Part shown: positions 7,535-14,994 of the stretch, piece by piece | Numbering within the stretch: position 1 is the first letter of the stretch | How the letters are laid out: each line of letters opens with the position of its first letter | Assembly (NCBI RefSeq): GCF_900091595.1 | Contig: NZ_FMCW01000014.1 | Location: forward strand, 1 to 64,000 | From: Micromonospora haikouensis | GTDB lineage: Bacteria > Actinomycetota > Actinomycetes > Mycobacteriales > Micromonosporaceae | DNA: 64,000 bases | Reading direction: 5' to 3' | Translations under genes and position numbers: made by a program | Notes under the pieces: generated by a model | Database searches by the model: none | The model's input: the letters and a program-made list of their open reading frames with translations, nothing else | Told to the model about the DNA's origin: nothing

Positions 7535-9322
7535 CTAATCGCAGTGTGGTGCGGGATCTATGTGGGTGGTCCATGGGGTGGCGGTCGGGGTGAGCCAGAG
7601 GTCGGCGTCGCCGGTGGCGCTGCCGGTCCTGCCGGTCAGCACGTCGACCTCGAGGGTCCGGGTGGCGCCGGGGCGCACCTCGACGTTGGCGACGACGACC
7701 TGCCGGCGGCGCTCGGTGCCGCTGCCGACGGGCACTTCCGTGCCGTCGAGCCGGGTGCGCAGCACCGCGCCGCCGGCCGGGCTGTGGACGGAGACCAGGG
7801 TGCGGGCGGTGTACGGGTCGCCGGCGAGGCCGAGGCCGAGCACGGACGTCGACAGCCCGCGCTTCGGCGCGGTCGAGTGCAGCGTGAATCGCAGCCGCAG
7901 TTCGCGGCGGCCGTCGGGGCGGCACCCCCCGACGGTCAGCGTCGCGGCCGGGCGCAGGTAGTAGCCGAGCTTCGCGCCGCTGCCGTCGTTGAGGAAGACG
8001 CCGACGGTGGGCACGTCCTCCTTCTCCGGCAGCGAGCCGGCGAGCCGGTTGCCCTCGATGACCCGCTGTTCCTCGGGGTGGGCGCTCCAGAACAGCACGC
8101 GCCGTTCGGTGATGGCCCGGTCCAGCACGGACAGGTACGACCGGGGGTCCACCTCGCGGGTGAAGAAGGTGTCGAAGGCGGCCGTCGCCGAGGCGGCGAA
8201 GAACTCGTCCTGCTCCACCGCGTCCATCCGTTGGTAGGCGTCGGAGAGCAGCGTCCGCACCGCCTTGTCGCCGACCAGGGTGGTGTGGCCCGGCACCGGG
8301 ACGGGGCCGGTGACCTTGAGCAGGTAGGACAGCACCACCGGGTCGACCGCGAGGACGCCGTCGACGGTGTCGCCGGTGCGTTCGCGGTACATCTGGCGGA
8401 ACAGGGCGGCGGCGGTCGGGAAGTGCGGGGTCAGGTTGACGTCCGCCGGGTACATGCCCGGCAGGTCGGTGTAGAGGTTGCGGATCTCCGGCTTCAGCTT
8501 CAGGGGCGGGTCGAACAGGCCCAGCTGGGCGCTGGTGCCCTGGGTGCCCATCCGGAGCTGGCCGTCCTTGGCCTCGATCACGGCGTACGCGCCGAACATC
8601 CCGCCGGTGGCGCGCAGCTCCGCCGGGTTCTGGGACACCATCAGGTAGCTGCGGGGGCCGGCCGCGCCGAGCAGGGGCGGCAGCAGCCGGGCGGCGCCGT
8701 CGGCCGCCCGGGTGAGGGTGGCCAACTGGTCGAGCTGTTTACGCAGCTCGGCCACGGCGTCGCGCACCGGCGCGACCAGGGCGTCGGTGGGTACGGCGGC
8801 GAGGCGGGCGTGGGTGCGCTGGACCACCTGGTCGGTGGCGGTGAGTTCCGCCGCGACCGCCTTGAGCCGGGGCACGTCCAGCCGCCCCTTGCCGGGCAGC
8901 AGGGTCGACAGGTCGGTGCGCAGCAGGGTGGGGAAGGCCTCCCGGGCGAGGTCGTCGATGGCCACCGCGATCTGACGCACCGCCGTCAGGTCGTCCCCGG
9001 CGAACGGGGTGTGCTGCCCCGCCCGCCAGCCCAGGTCGTCGGTGGCGTCACGCGCCGCGCCGGCCTGCACCTGCAGGGCCGACAGGGTGCGTTGGGCCCG
9101 CTCGGTGTCGGCGCCCACCACCTCGGAGCTGAGCTGCTGGGCCAGGGCGGCGGCGTTGAGCAGGTGGGTGCGGGCCTGCCAGCCCCGGAAGCCCACCCAG
9201 CCGGCGCTCAGCAGCGCCAGCGAACCGACGACCAGGCCGGCGAGCAGGGCACGACGGGCGCGGGCCCTGGCTCGCCGCCGGGACCGTCGCCCTCGGCGGC
9301 GAGGCTGCTCGGTTTCACTCAA
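7535..9322 (-). CDS. DUF4012 domain membrane-anchored protein
   Basis: About 595 residues. An Arg-rich cytoplasmic tail (RRRGRRSRRRARARARR) precedes one transmembrane helix (LLAGLVVGSLALLSAGWVGF), leaving a large extracellular part. The DUF4012 region includes YLMVSQNPAELRATGGMFGAYAVI. A TTG start at 9322 is favoured because GGAG lies 6 nt before it; GTG 9334 is an in-frame alternative without a ribosome-binding site. DUF4012 genes commonly sit in actinobacterial and Gram-positive exopolysaccharide clusters, but their biochemical role is unknown. The neighbours (glycosyltransferase, Wzz-type kinase, phosphatase) agree with that setting. Confidence 0.85.
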   Translation of the reverse strand: MSETEQPRRRGRRSRRRARARARRALLAGLVVGSLALLSAGWVGFRGWQARTHLLNAAALAQQLSSEVVGADTERAQRTLSALQVQAGAARDATDDLGWRAGQHTPFAGDDLTAVRQIAVAIDDLAREAFPTLLRTDLSTLLPGKGRLDVPRLKAVAAELTATDQVVQRTHARLAAVPTDALVAPVRDAVAELRKQLDQLATLTRAADGAARLLPPLLGAAGPRSYLMVSQNPAELRATGGMFGAYAVIEAKDGQLRMGTQGTSAQLGLFDPPLKLKPEIRNLYTDLPGMYPADVNLTPHFPTAAALFRQMYRERTGDTVDGVLAVDPVVLSYLLKVTGPVPVPGHTTLVGDKAVRTLLSDAYQRMDAVEQDEFFAASATAAFDTFFTREVDPRSYLSVLDRAITERRVLFWSAHPEEQRVIEGNRLAGSLPEKEDVPTVGVFLNDGSGAKLGYYLRPAATLTVGGCRPDGRRELRLRFTLHSTAPKRGLSTSVLGLGLAGDPYTARTLVSVHSPAGGAVLRTRLDGTEVPVGSGTERRRQVVVANVEVRPGATRTLEVDVLTGRTGSATGDADLWLTPTATPWTTHIDPAPHCD

Positions 9323-9350
9323 CGCCCACTCCACTCAGAAAACGGACAGA

Positions 9351-9367
9351 AATGACGATTCATCATT
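9351..9367. promoter_or_regulatory. Candidate operator before the DUF4012 gene
   Basis: An AT-rich imperfect inverted repeat, AATGACGA-T-TCATCATT (7 of 8 positions pair), lies 29 nt upstream of the preferred DUF4012 start in otherwise GC-rich DNA. It could be a repressor site or part of the promoter; no regulator is assigned. Confidence 0.35.
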
Positions 9368-9409
9368 TTCTAGCACGCGCTTCGCCCACTTCGCGCCGTT
9401 ATGGTGGAT

Positions 9410-10669
9410 TTAGGCCGGGGGTTCCGGCCGGCGCGTCCGCGCGGCGGCCCCGCGGCTGCGCCGCGCGTCGACCGCGTCGTGGAGCAGCCGCTCGACGGCG
9501 TCCACCCCGCCGTGCAGCGACATGTCCCGCAGGTACGCCTCCCGGCCGCGGCGGCCCATCTCCAGCCGGGCCGCCGACGGGATGGTGGCGGCCAGCCAGA
9601 AGCGGTCGGCCAGCGTGGCCCAGTCCTCCGGCGGGCAGGACAGCCCGGCCCGGGCGCGCTCCACGATCTCGACAGTGTCGCCGCCCGCCGACGCCACCAC
9701 CGGCGCCGCGCAGCCGAACGCGGCCTGCAGCTTGCCGGGAATCGTCCCGCGCAGCTCCGGCAGGTCGCGCAGCATCACCAGCTGGTAGTCGGCGGCGGCG
9801 TACAGGTCGGCCATCTCCAGCGGCGAGCGCCGCGCGACGAACCGGACGTTGTCGGTGCCCAGCTCCGCCGCGAGCCGGCGGACCCGCTCCTCGCCCGGGC
9901 CCGAGCCGACCAGGACCAGGTCCATCGTGCCGCGCAGCGGCGCGGCGGCGCGCACGGCCGTCTCCAGCCCGTGCCGGGCGCCGATGGTGCCGGCGTGCAT
10001 CACCACGCAACGCCCGTCGCCCCGGACGAGGCGGCGGGCCTCCCGGGTCGGCTCGGCCGGATGGAACAGCCGCTCGTCGGTCCAGTTGAGCACCAGCCGC
10101 ACCCGCCCCGGATCGGCGCCGCCGGCGACCACCAGGTCGCGCATGCCGGGCGCGGCGACCGCGACCAGGTCCGCCGAGCGGTAGAGCCACCGGGTGGCGG
10201 CGGCCACCCGGGCGGCCCACGGCGTCGGCGTCGCGCCCTGTGCCTCCAACTCCGGGTGTACGTCCTGCACGTGCAGCACCGTCGGCACCGTGCCCAGCAG
10301 CCGCAGCAGGCCGGCCGCCGCGAAGGTCGCGGCGGGGAGCTGGTGGACGTAGAGCACGTCGACGCCGGCCAGGTGACCCCGCCCGATCGTGCCGGCGCTC
10401 GCGGCGAAGGAGAGCCATCCCGCCACGCGGGCACGCACGGAGGCGTCCCCGGCCGACCAGCGCGGCACCCGCCGCACCGTGAGCCGCTCGCTGCGGGTCT
10501 CGTACCGCCACCGCTGCCGCCAGCCCGGATAGACCTGACCGCCGGGATAGTCCGGGAAGCCGGTCAGCACGCGGACCTCGTGGCCGCGCGCGGCCAACTG
10601 CTCGGCCAGGCTGCCGGGGACGAACGCCGGCTCCGGCGGAAAGTGGTAGGACAGGATGCCGATCCTCAC
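9410..10669 (-). CDS. WcaI-type family 4 glycosyltransferase
   Basis: A 419-residue cytoplasmic glycosyltransferase predicted to add a sugar to a lipid-linked glycan. The GTG at 10669 has GGAGG 5 nt upstream. The N-terminal acceptor domain begins RIGILSYHFPPEP, typical of WcaI-like (colanic-acid type) GT4 enzymes, and the C-terminal GT-B domain shows VLVGSGPGEERV and the donor-binding region GTIPGKLQAAFGCAAPVVAS. It is the first gene of a minus-strand run that continues into the DUF4012 and LPXTG genes, and it is divergent from the tyrosine phosphatase gene 114 nt away. Sugar specificity is unknown. Confidence 0.88.
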   Translation of the reverse strand: MRIGILSYHFPPEPAFVPGSLAEQLAARGHEVRVLTGFPDYPGGQVYPGWRQRWRYETRSERLTVRRVPRWSAGDASVRARVAGWLSFAASAGTIGRGHLAGVDVLYVHQLPAATFAAAGLLRLLGTVPTVLHVQDVHPELEAQGATPTPWAARVAAATRWLYRSADLVAVAAPGMRDLVVAGGADPGRVRLVLNWTDERLFHPAEPTREARRLVRGDGRCVVMHAGTIGARHGLETAVRAAAPLRGTMDLVLVGSGPGEERVRRLAAELGTDNVRFVARRSPLEMADLYAAADYQLVMLRDLPELRGTIPGKLQAAFGCAAPVVASAGGDTVEIVERARAGLSCPPEDWATLADRFWLAATIPSAARLEMGRRGREAYLRDMSLHGGVDAVERLLHDAVDARRSRGAAARTRRPEPPA

Positions 10670-10783
10670 CGGGTCCTCCCGGCCCGACGATGACCCACCG
10701 GCGCGGCGTGGACACGGAAAGTGCCGGCGGGCGCATACGATTCCACGGGTCCCACCGCGACCAGAACGCCGGGAGAACCACCG

Positions 10784-11338
10784 ATGGCCGACCGCATCCT
10801 GTTCGTCTGCCACGCCAACCTGTGCCGCTCGCCCATGGCCGAATACCTGGCCGGGCAGTTCATGGCGAAGCTGCCGGTCGAGGTGGCCAGCGCCGGCACC
10901 GACGCCGTGGACGGGCGGCCCATGCACCCGTACGCGGCCGAGGTGGCCGCCGAGACGGGGCGTGACCCGGCCGAGTTCCGCAGTCGGGCGCTGACCACCG
11001 CCCACCTGTCCGACGCCGCGCTGGTGCTGACCTCCACCCGACGCCAACGCTCGGCCTGCGTCTCCCTGCTCCCCGCCGCCCTGCACCGCACCTTCACCCT
11101 GCGCCAGTTCGGCCGGCTCGCCGGGGCAGCCGGGACGCCGGACGGCGCGGACGGCGGTGCGCTGCGGGCGGCGGTGCGGGCCGCGGCCCTGGCCCGGGGG
11201 CTGCTGCAACCGGCGGCCCCGGCCGAGGACGACCTGCTCGACCCGATCGGCGGCAGGCCAGCCGACTTCCGGCGCTGCGCGCAGGAGATCGAGCGATCGC
11301 TGGCACCGGTTGCGGCACTCATCGAGGCAGCCGGGTGA
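10784..11338 (+). CDS. Low-molecular-weight protein tyrosine phosphatase family protein
   Basis: A 184-residue protein. ATG 10784 follows GGGAGAA at suitable spacing. The phosphate-binding loop CHANLCRS near residues 10-17 matches the low-Mr phosphatase signature C-x2-N-x-C-R-S, with Cys as nucleophile and Arg as phosphate binder. The general-acid Asp is probably in LLDPIGGRPADF near residue 150. Such phosphatases (Wzb, PtpA types) dephosphorylate bacterial tyrosine kinases that control capsule or exopolysaccharide chain length. The adjoining Wzz-type kinase is an obvious partner. The two genes converge and overlap by 20 bp at their 3' ends. Confidence 0.88.
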   Translation: MADRILFVCHANLCRSPMAEYLAGQFMAKLPVEVASAGTDAVDGRPMHPYAAEVAAETGRDPAEFRSRALTTAHLSDAALVLTSTRRQRSACVSLLPAALHRTFTLRQFGRLAGAAGTPDGADGGALRAAVRAAALARGLLQPAAPAEDDLLDPIGGRPADFRRCAQEIERSLAPVAALIEAAG

Positions 11339-12794
11339 GTTCCTGCGTCGGGTCGGGGATCGTCTGCTCGGGGCCGGGGAACCCGCCGCCGCGGGCGGCC
11401 GGCGCGGTGTCCATGTGGCTCGGCGGGACGGCGGCCGGCCCGGCCGGCACCTCCACCCGGTAGTTCTCGTACTGGTAGGTCTCGGCGCGGCCGAGCTTGG
11501 CCATGTTCAGCACGCAGCCCAGCAGCCGCACGGAGACCGCCTGGAGCGCCTGCGCGGCGGCGCCGACCTGACCACGGTCGGTGCGGCCGTAACGGCTGAC
11601 CATCAGGGCCCCGTCGGCCTGGACGGCGACGACCACGCCGTCGGTGACGGTACGCAGCGGAGCGGTGTCGATGACCACGATGTCCGCCGACTCCCGCAGC
11701 ACCAGCAGCAGGTCCGCCATCGCCTTGGAGCCGAGCAGCTCGCTGGGGTTGGGCGGCACCGAGCCGGCGGGCAGCACGAGCAGGGACTTGTCGCCCCACC
11801 GCTGCACCACGTCGCCCACGTTGACGTCGCCGAGCAGGACGTCGGTCAGCCCGACGCCGGCCTCCATGCCCAGGTACTCGGCCACCTTCGGCCGGCGCAG
11901 GTCCGCGTCGACCAGGGCGACCCGCCAGCCGGCCTCGGCGAGGGCGATGGCGAGGTTGCAGGAGAGGGTGGTCTTCCCCTCCCCCTGCAACGCGCTGGTC
12001 ACCGCGATCACCCGGGCGGGCTCGTGCACGTCGACGAAGCGCAGGTTCGTGCGCAGCTTGCGTACCGCCTCGGCCCGGGGGGTGGTGGCCGCGTCCCCGA
12101 CGATCAGCGGGGCGGTGCGGGCGGCGGCGTCGAACGGGATCTCACCGAGCAGCGGGCTGCCGGTAGCTCGCTGGAGGGTGACCGAGTCCCGCAGCCGGGT
12201 GTCCAACCGGGTCCGCAACAGGGCCAGGCCGATGCCGGCGAGCAGGCCGCCGAGCGCGCCGAGGGCCAGGTTGCGAGCCGGGTTGGGCGACACCGGGCTG
12301 GAGCCGACCCGGGGGCCGCTGATCACCTCGACCTTGACCGGCGGGGTCCGCCCCTCACCGGCGGACTCCACCTCCTTGACCAGCTCGATGAACTGGGCGG
12401 TGATCGCCTCCGTCAGCCGCAGCGCGCGGGTGGCGTCGGTGTCGGTGACGGTGCCACGCAGCAGGACGGTGTCGGGGATGGCAGCGGCGCTGACCCGCGC
12501 CTGCACTTCCTCGGCGGTCAGCCCGAGCGCGGTCTTGCCCACGACCTTCTGCGCCAGCCGGTCGCTCTGCAGCAGGTCGGCGTACGACTTGACGCGCTGC
12601 TGCATGAAGACGTTGCCCTGGTAGGCGTCGGTGACGCCCTGGTTGGGGGTGGTGACGAAGAAGCTCACCGAGGCCGCGTAGCGGGGCGGGGTCCGGACCG
12701 TGACCAGCGCGGCCACCGCGAGGCCCACCATGACGGAGAGCAGGACCACCCACCAGCTGCGCCGGACGGTCCGGAGGAAATCACGAACGTCCAT
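11319..12794 (-). CDS. Polysaccharide co-polymerase/tyrosine autokinase (Wzz-CpsD fusion)
   Basis: A 491-residue membrane protein with chain-length regulator and kinase in one chain. The Wzz domain occupies about residues 1-190, with helices WWVVLLSVMVGLAVAAL near the N-terminus and LALGALGGLLAGIGLALL before the cytoplasmic part. The BY-kinase domain carries Walker A (SALQGEGKTT), Walker A' (VALVDADLRRP) and Walker B (IVVIDTAP). The C-terminal tail has a small tyrosine group (ETYQYENY) that may be autophosphorylated. It probably controls polymerisation and export of the polysaccharide made by this neighbourhood, though no Wzx or Wzy gene is visible here. It converges on the phosphatase gene with a 20-bp overlap. 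Confidence 0.92.
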   Translation of the reverse strand: MDVRDFLRTVRRSWWVVLLSVMVGLAVAALVTVRTPPRYAASVSFFVTTPNQGVTDAYQGNVFMQQRVKSYADLLQSDRLAQKVVGKTALGLTAEEVQARVSAAAIPDTVLLRGTVTDTDATRALRLTEAITAQFIELVKEVESAGEGRTPPVKVEVISGPRVGSSPVSPNPARNLALGALGGLLAGIGLALLRTRLDTRLRDSVTLQRATGSPLLGEIPFDAAARTAPLIVGDAATTPRAEAVRKLRTNLRFVDVHEPARVIAVTSALQGEGKTTLSCNLAIALAEAGWRVALVDADLRRPKVAEYLGMEAGVGLTDVLLGDVNVGDVVQRWGDKSLLVLPAGSVPPNPSELLGSKAMADLLLVLRESADIVVIDTAPLRTVTDGVVVAVQADGALMVSRYGRTDRGQVGAAAQALQAVSVRLLGCVLNMAKLGRAETYQYENYRVEVPAGPAAVPPSHMDTAPAARGGGFPGPEQTIPDPTQELTRLPR

Positions 12795-13080
12795 CAGCCG
12801 CGAAGCCCCCGTCCGGTCCGTGCGGTCGACATGTCAAGCACCAAAGCTCCCTCAGCAATCACGGGGCGATCCTGTTGCAGTCGGTCGACCCCACCAGCGC
12901 ATCCGGTCGAACCGACTGTAGAGGATCCAAACTCCCAAAGACGGTAATAAGGATGAAATCGGCACTCGCCCAGTTATCGCGGACTTCTCCGTACGCTGGA
13001 CCAACTCGATTCGGACGGCCGGGGTGACGCGGGGGACGGCCCGGCGGACGAGGGCGCACGGACTGGCCTCCGGACGGACG
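12795..13080. other. Non-coding stretch upstream of the tyrosine kinase gene
   Basis: With the hairpin at 13081-13115 this makes about 330 bases without a gene. A locally AT-richer part (about 12,910-13,010) probably contains the kinase promoter. I could not assign -35/-10 elements with confidence and saw no repeat. Confidence 0.4.
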
Positions 13081-13115
13081 GCCGGGGGCCACCGGTGCGC
13101 CCGGCGGCCCCCGGC
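13081..13115 (-). terminator. Terminator hairpin after the small acidic protein gene
   Basis: A perfect 10-bp stem GCCGGGGGCC/GGCCCCCGGC (13081-13090 and 13106-13115) with a 15-nt loop lies directly after the TAA of the 68-residue protein gene on the minus strand. Confidence 0.7.
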
Positions 13116-13122
13116 TGATGTC

Positions 13123-13329
13123 TTAGCGGCGACGCTCGGCCGGCTCGTCCTCCTCGGCCTGGTCCGTCTCCTCGGTCACCGCGTCGCTGAACGGCTCGGT
13201 GAGGTCGTCACCGGGCACCGCGACCTCCTCGGCCAGGTCCTGCTCGTCGGGTCGGCCGCCGGCCGGCGGCTCGGGGGCGGTGGCGCCGCCGGCGAAACCG
13301 TACTCGTTGGGCTCGTCGTGCCGACTCAT
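13123..13329 (-). CDS. Small acidic hydrophilic protein
   Basis: A 68-residue, strongly acidic protein (Glu/Asp-rich C-terminal half, ending AERRR) without hydrophobic segments or recognisable domains; it is probably disordered. The start at 13329 is secure because GGAGG with 8-nt spacing precedes it, one of the best ribosome-binding sites in the window. That implies strong translation. It is the third gene after the DUF1622 and 101-residue membrane protein genes on the same strand (gap 41 nt). The TAA stop is unusual for this GC-rich DNA. Function unknown. Confidence 0.7.
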   Translation of the reverse strand: MSRHDEPNEYGFAGGATAPEPPAGGRPDEQDLAEEVAVPGDDLTEPFSDAVTEETDQAEEDEPAERRR

Positions 13330-13370
13330 GCCTTTTACCTCCATATATCGCCAGAATCGCCTCTTGTCGC

Positions 13371-13676
13371 TCACCGTAAGGCGTGATCGTCCGCTCCGCA
13401 GCGCGCTCGGTGTTGTCCGGCGGCGGGCCGCCGCGCCCCGGCCGCCGGCGCGGTGAGCACGACCACCCGCCACAGTGCGGTGCGCAGCGCCACGACCGCG
13501 GCGGCCCCCGCCAGCTGCGTCCAACCCTGGTCGCCGGCGAGCCGGAGCAGCCCGGCCGCTGTCAACAGGTCCAGCAGCACGCGCAGCGCGCGCCGCCACG
13601 ATCGGGTGGTCGCCAGGGTCACCAGGCCGGTGAGCAGCGCCGCGGCGGTCACGACCGACGGCAGCGGGGCGGTCAC
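13371..13676 (-). CDS. Small integral membrane protein
   Basis: A 101-residue protein with about three hydrophobic segments (SVVTAAALLTGLVTLA, LLDLLTAAGLLRLA, LAGAAAVVALRTALWRVVVL) and an Arg-rich C-terminal tail. Its GTG start overlaps the TGA of the DUF1622 gene by 4 nt, so the two are translationally coupled and may form a complex. The family is not otherwise recognised. Confidence 0.7.
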   Translation of the reverse strand: MTAPLPSVVTAAALLTGLVTLATTRSWRRALRVLLDLLTAAGLLRLAGDQGWTQLAGAAAVVALRTALWRVVVLTAPAAGARRPAAGQHRARCGADDHALR

Positions 13677-14110
13677 GACCGGTCCCCGGGGGCGGCGGCG
13701 GACGGATCGGGAGTCGCCGGCTGCGCCGTGCCGGACGGGCCGGGTGCCGGCGACGACGGCCGCTCGGGATCGATCTGGCGCTGCTCCTGGGCGATCTCGC
13801 GGCGCAGGAAGAAGTTCAGCGCGGTCCGGATGGTGGCGATGGCCGCGAGCTTGCCGATCTGGTCGAAGGTCGGCGACACGGCGGTACGCAGGATGTCCGC
13901 GGCGAGCTGGAACTCCAGCCCGAGGGTGAGGAACCGGCCGAGGGTCAACCGGATGGGGGTGAAGACGGCGGCGCTGCGGTGTCGCAGCCCCTCGGCCACG
14001 AACCGCAGCGCCGCCCAGACCGCGCCGACGAAGATGACCGCCGCGCCGGCGACCTCCACGACGGCGACCGCCAGGTGGTCGCCGGTACGCAGGATGTCGT
14101 CCCAGCTCAC
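13673..14110 (-). CDS. DUF1622 family membrane protein
   Basis: A 145-residue protein starting with GTG 14110. One clear transmembrane helix (AVVEVAGAAVIFVGAVWAALRF) is followed by the conserved DUF1622 segment RLTLGRFLTLGLEFQLAADILRTAVSPTFDQIGKLAAIATIRTALNFFL in residues about 53-102 and then a disordered Pro/Ser-rich acidic tail. DUF1622 proteins are common in bacteria and have no established function. Coupling to the 101-residue membrane protein suggests a two-subunit membrane unit. Confidence 0.85.
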   Translation of the reverse strand: MSWDDILRTGDHLAVAVVEVAGAAVIFVGAVWAALRFVAEGLRHRSAAVFTPIRLTLGRFLTLGLEFQLAADILRTAVSPTFDQIGKLAAIATIRTALNFFLRREIAQEQRQIDPERPSSPAPGPSGTAQPATPDPSAAAPGDRS

Positions 14111-14144
14111 CCGGGGCCGTTACCCGGCCCGCCGGTGGGTAGTC

Positions 14145-14170
14145 GCCGTCAGCCGGGCTCGGCTGACGGC
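14145..14170 (-). terminator. Terminator hairpin after the GDT1 gene
   Basis: A perfect 11-bp stem GCCGTCAGCCG/CGGCTGACGGC (14145-14155 and 14160-14170) with a GGCT loop lies just after the stop of the manganese exporter gene. It probably separates that riboswitch-controlled transcript from the DUF1622 genes. Confidence 0.7.
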
Positions 14171-14178
14171 CTCGAAGG

Positions 14179-14763
14179 TCAGAGCTCGGCGACGGCCTCG
14201 AAGATCAGCCACAGACCGCAGATGGCGAAGAGGATCGCCGCGCCGTAGCGGATGGTGCGCTCGGGCAGGTGCCGGCCGAGCAGCCGCCCGACCAGGATCG
14301 CCAGCGCGTCGGCGGCCACCATGCCGAGGGTCGAGCCGAGCCAGGTGCCGAACCAGCCGTACTTGGTGGCGAGGGTGATGGTGGCGAGCATCGTCTTGTC
14401 GCCCAACTCGGCGAGGAAGAAGGCCACGCCGACCGCGACGACGGCGGACTTGCCGCCGCGCTCGGCCTTGCGCTTCTCCTCCTCGGTGAGTTTGTCCCCG
14501 CGCAGCGTCCAGGCGCCGAACCCGAGGAACGCGAGGCCGGCGATCAGCGAGATCCAGCCGGTGGGCAGGGCGGCGCCCAGCCCGTAGCCGATGGCGACCG
14601 AGGCCAGGTGGACGACGGCGGTGGCGACCGTGATGCCGATGAGCACCGGGATCGGCTTGAACCGCGTGGCGAACGTCAGCGCCATCAGCTGGGACTTGTC
14701 GCCGAGTTCGGCGACGAAGATGACGCCGAAGCTGACCGCCAGCGCGACGAGGAAACCTTCCAT
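14179..14763 (-). CDS. GDT1/UPF0016 (TMEM165) family manganese exporter
   Basis: A 194-residue inner-membrane protein with six to seven hydrophobic helices. It carries both family signature motifs, AELGDKSQL near residue 19 and AELGDKTML near residue 117, in two antiparallel halves, as expected for this internally duplicated family. The acidic residues of these motifs bind the transported cation. Bacterial members (MneA, Mnx types) export Mn2+, while eukaryotic ones move Mn2+/Ca2+ into the Golgi. A yybP-ykoY riboswitch immediately upstream on the same strand makes Mn2+ export the favoured role. GGGAAGGG precedes the ATG. A hairpin at 14145-14170 ends the transcript. Confidence 0.93.
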   Translation of the reverse strand: MEGFLVALAVSFGVIFVAELGDKSQLMALTFATRFKPIPVLIGITVATAVVHLASVAIGYGLGAALPTGWISLIAGLAFLGFGAWTLRGDKLTEEEKRKAERGGKSAVVAVGVAFFLAELGDKTMLATITLATKYGWFGTWLGSTLGMVAADALAILVGRLLGRHLPERTIRYGAAILFAICGLWLIFEAVAEL

Positions 14764-14839
14764 GACACCCTTCCCGAGAACACCGGGCCGGGGGGTGTGG
14801 GGCGCCCTCGACCCGGCTGTTGTAGACAGCCTGGGTCGA
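14764..14839 (-). promoter_or_regulatory. Riboswitch expression platform
   Basis: Directly after P1 on the minus strand, CGACCC-A-GGCTGT pairs with ACAGCC-GGGTCG (14809-14839), a 12-bp hairpin with one bulge. It shares the CG of the P1 strand, so P1 and this hairpin should compete. Further on, ACACCC (14793-14798) can pair with GGGTGT (14765-14770), which lies at the ribosome-binding site. Control of translation initiation, perhaps with termination, is inferred from these exclusive pairings. Confidence 0.55.
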
Positions 14840-14936
14840 AGGTCTCGCCCGCCCCACCCGAGGGTGGGGCCGCGTGGCCGGATGCGGAACGCACCAGTGT
14901 GTCGACCACGACATTGGGGGCTACTCCCCTTCGCGC
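14836..14936 (-). promoter_or_regulatory. yybP-ykoY (Mn2+) riboswitch aptamer
   Basis: Read on the minus strand, the segment opens with GCGAAGGGGAGTAGC and closes with GGGCGAGACCTTCGACC. These match the two most conserved parts of the yybP-ykoY class: the GGGGAGTAGC strand and the CGAGACCTT strand that together form the Mn2+ site. CGAAGG (14928-14933) pairs with CCTTCG (14838-14843) as the P1 helix. A GC-rich hairpin (CCCCACCC/GGGTGGGG) lies between them as a peripheral arm. The adjacent gene is a UPF0016 Mn exporter, a classic target. Mn2+ binding is expected to switch the gene on. Confidence 0.93.
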
Positions 14937-14994
14937 CACCACCCTACCCCACCAGGGGGCGCCGCCTGAGCACCGGGGCGGCGCGGACCGCTGC

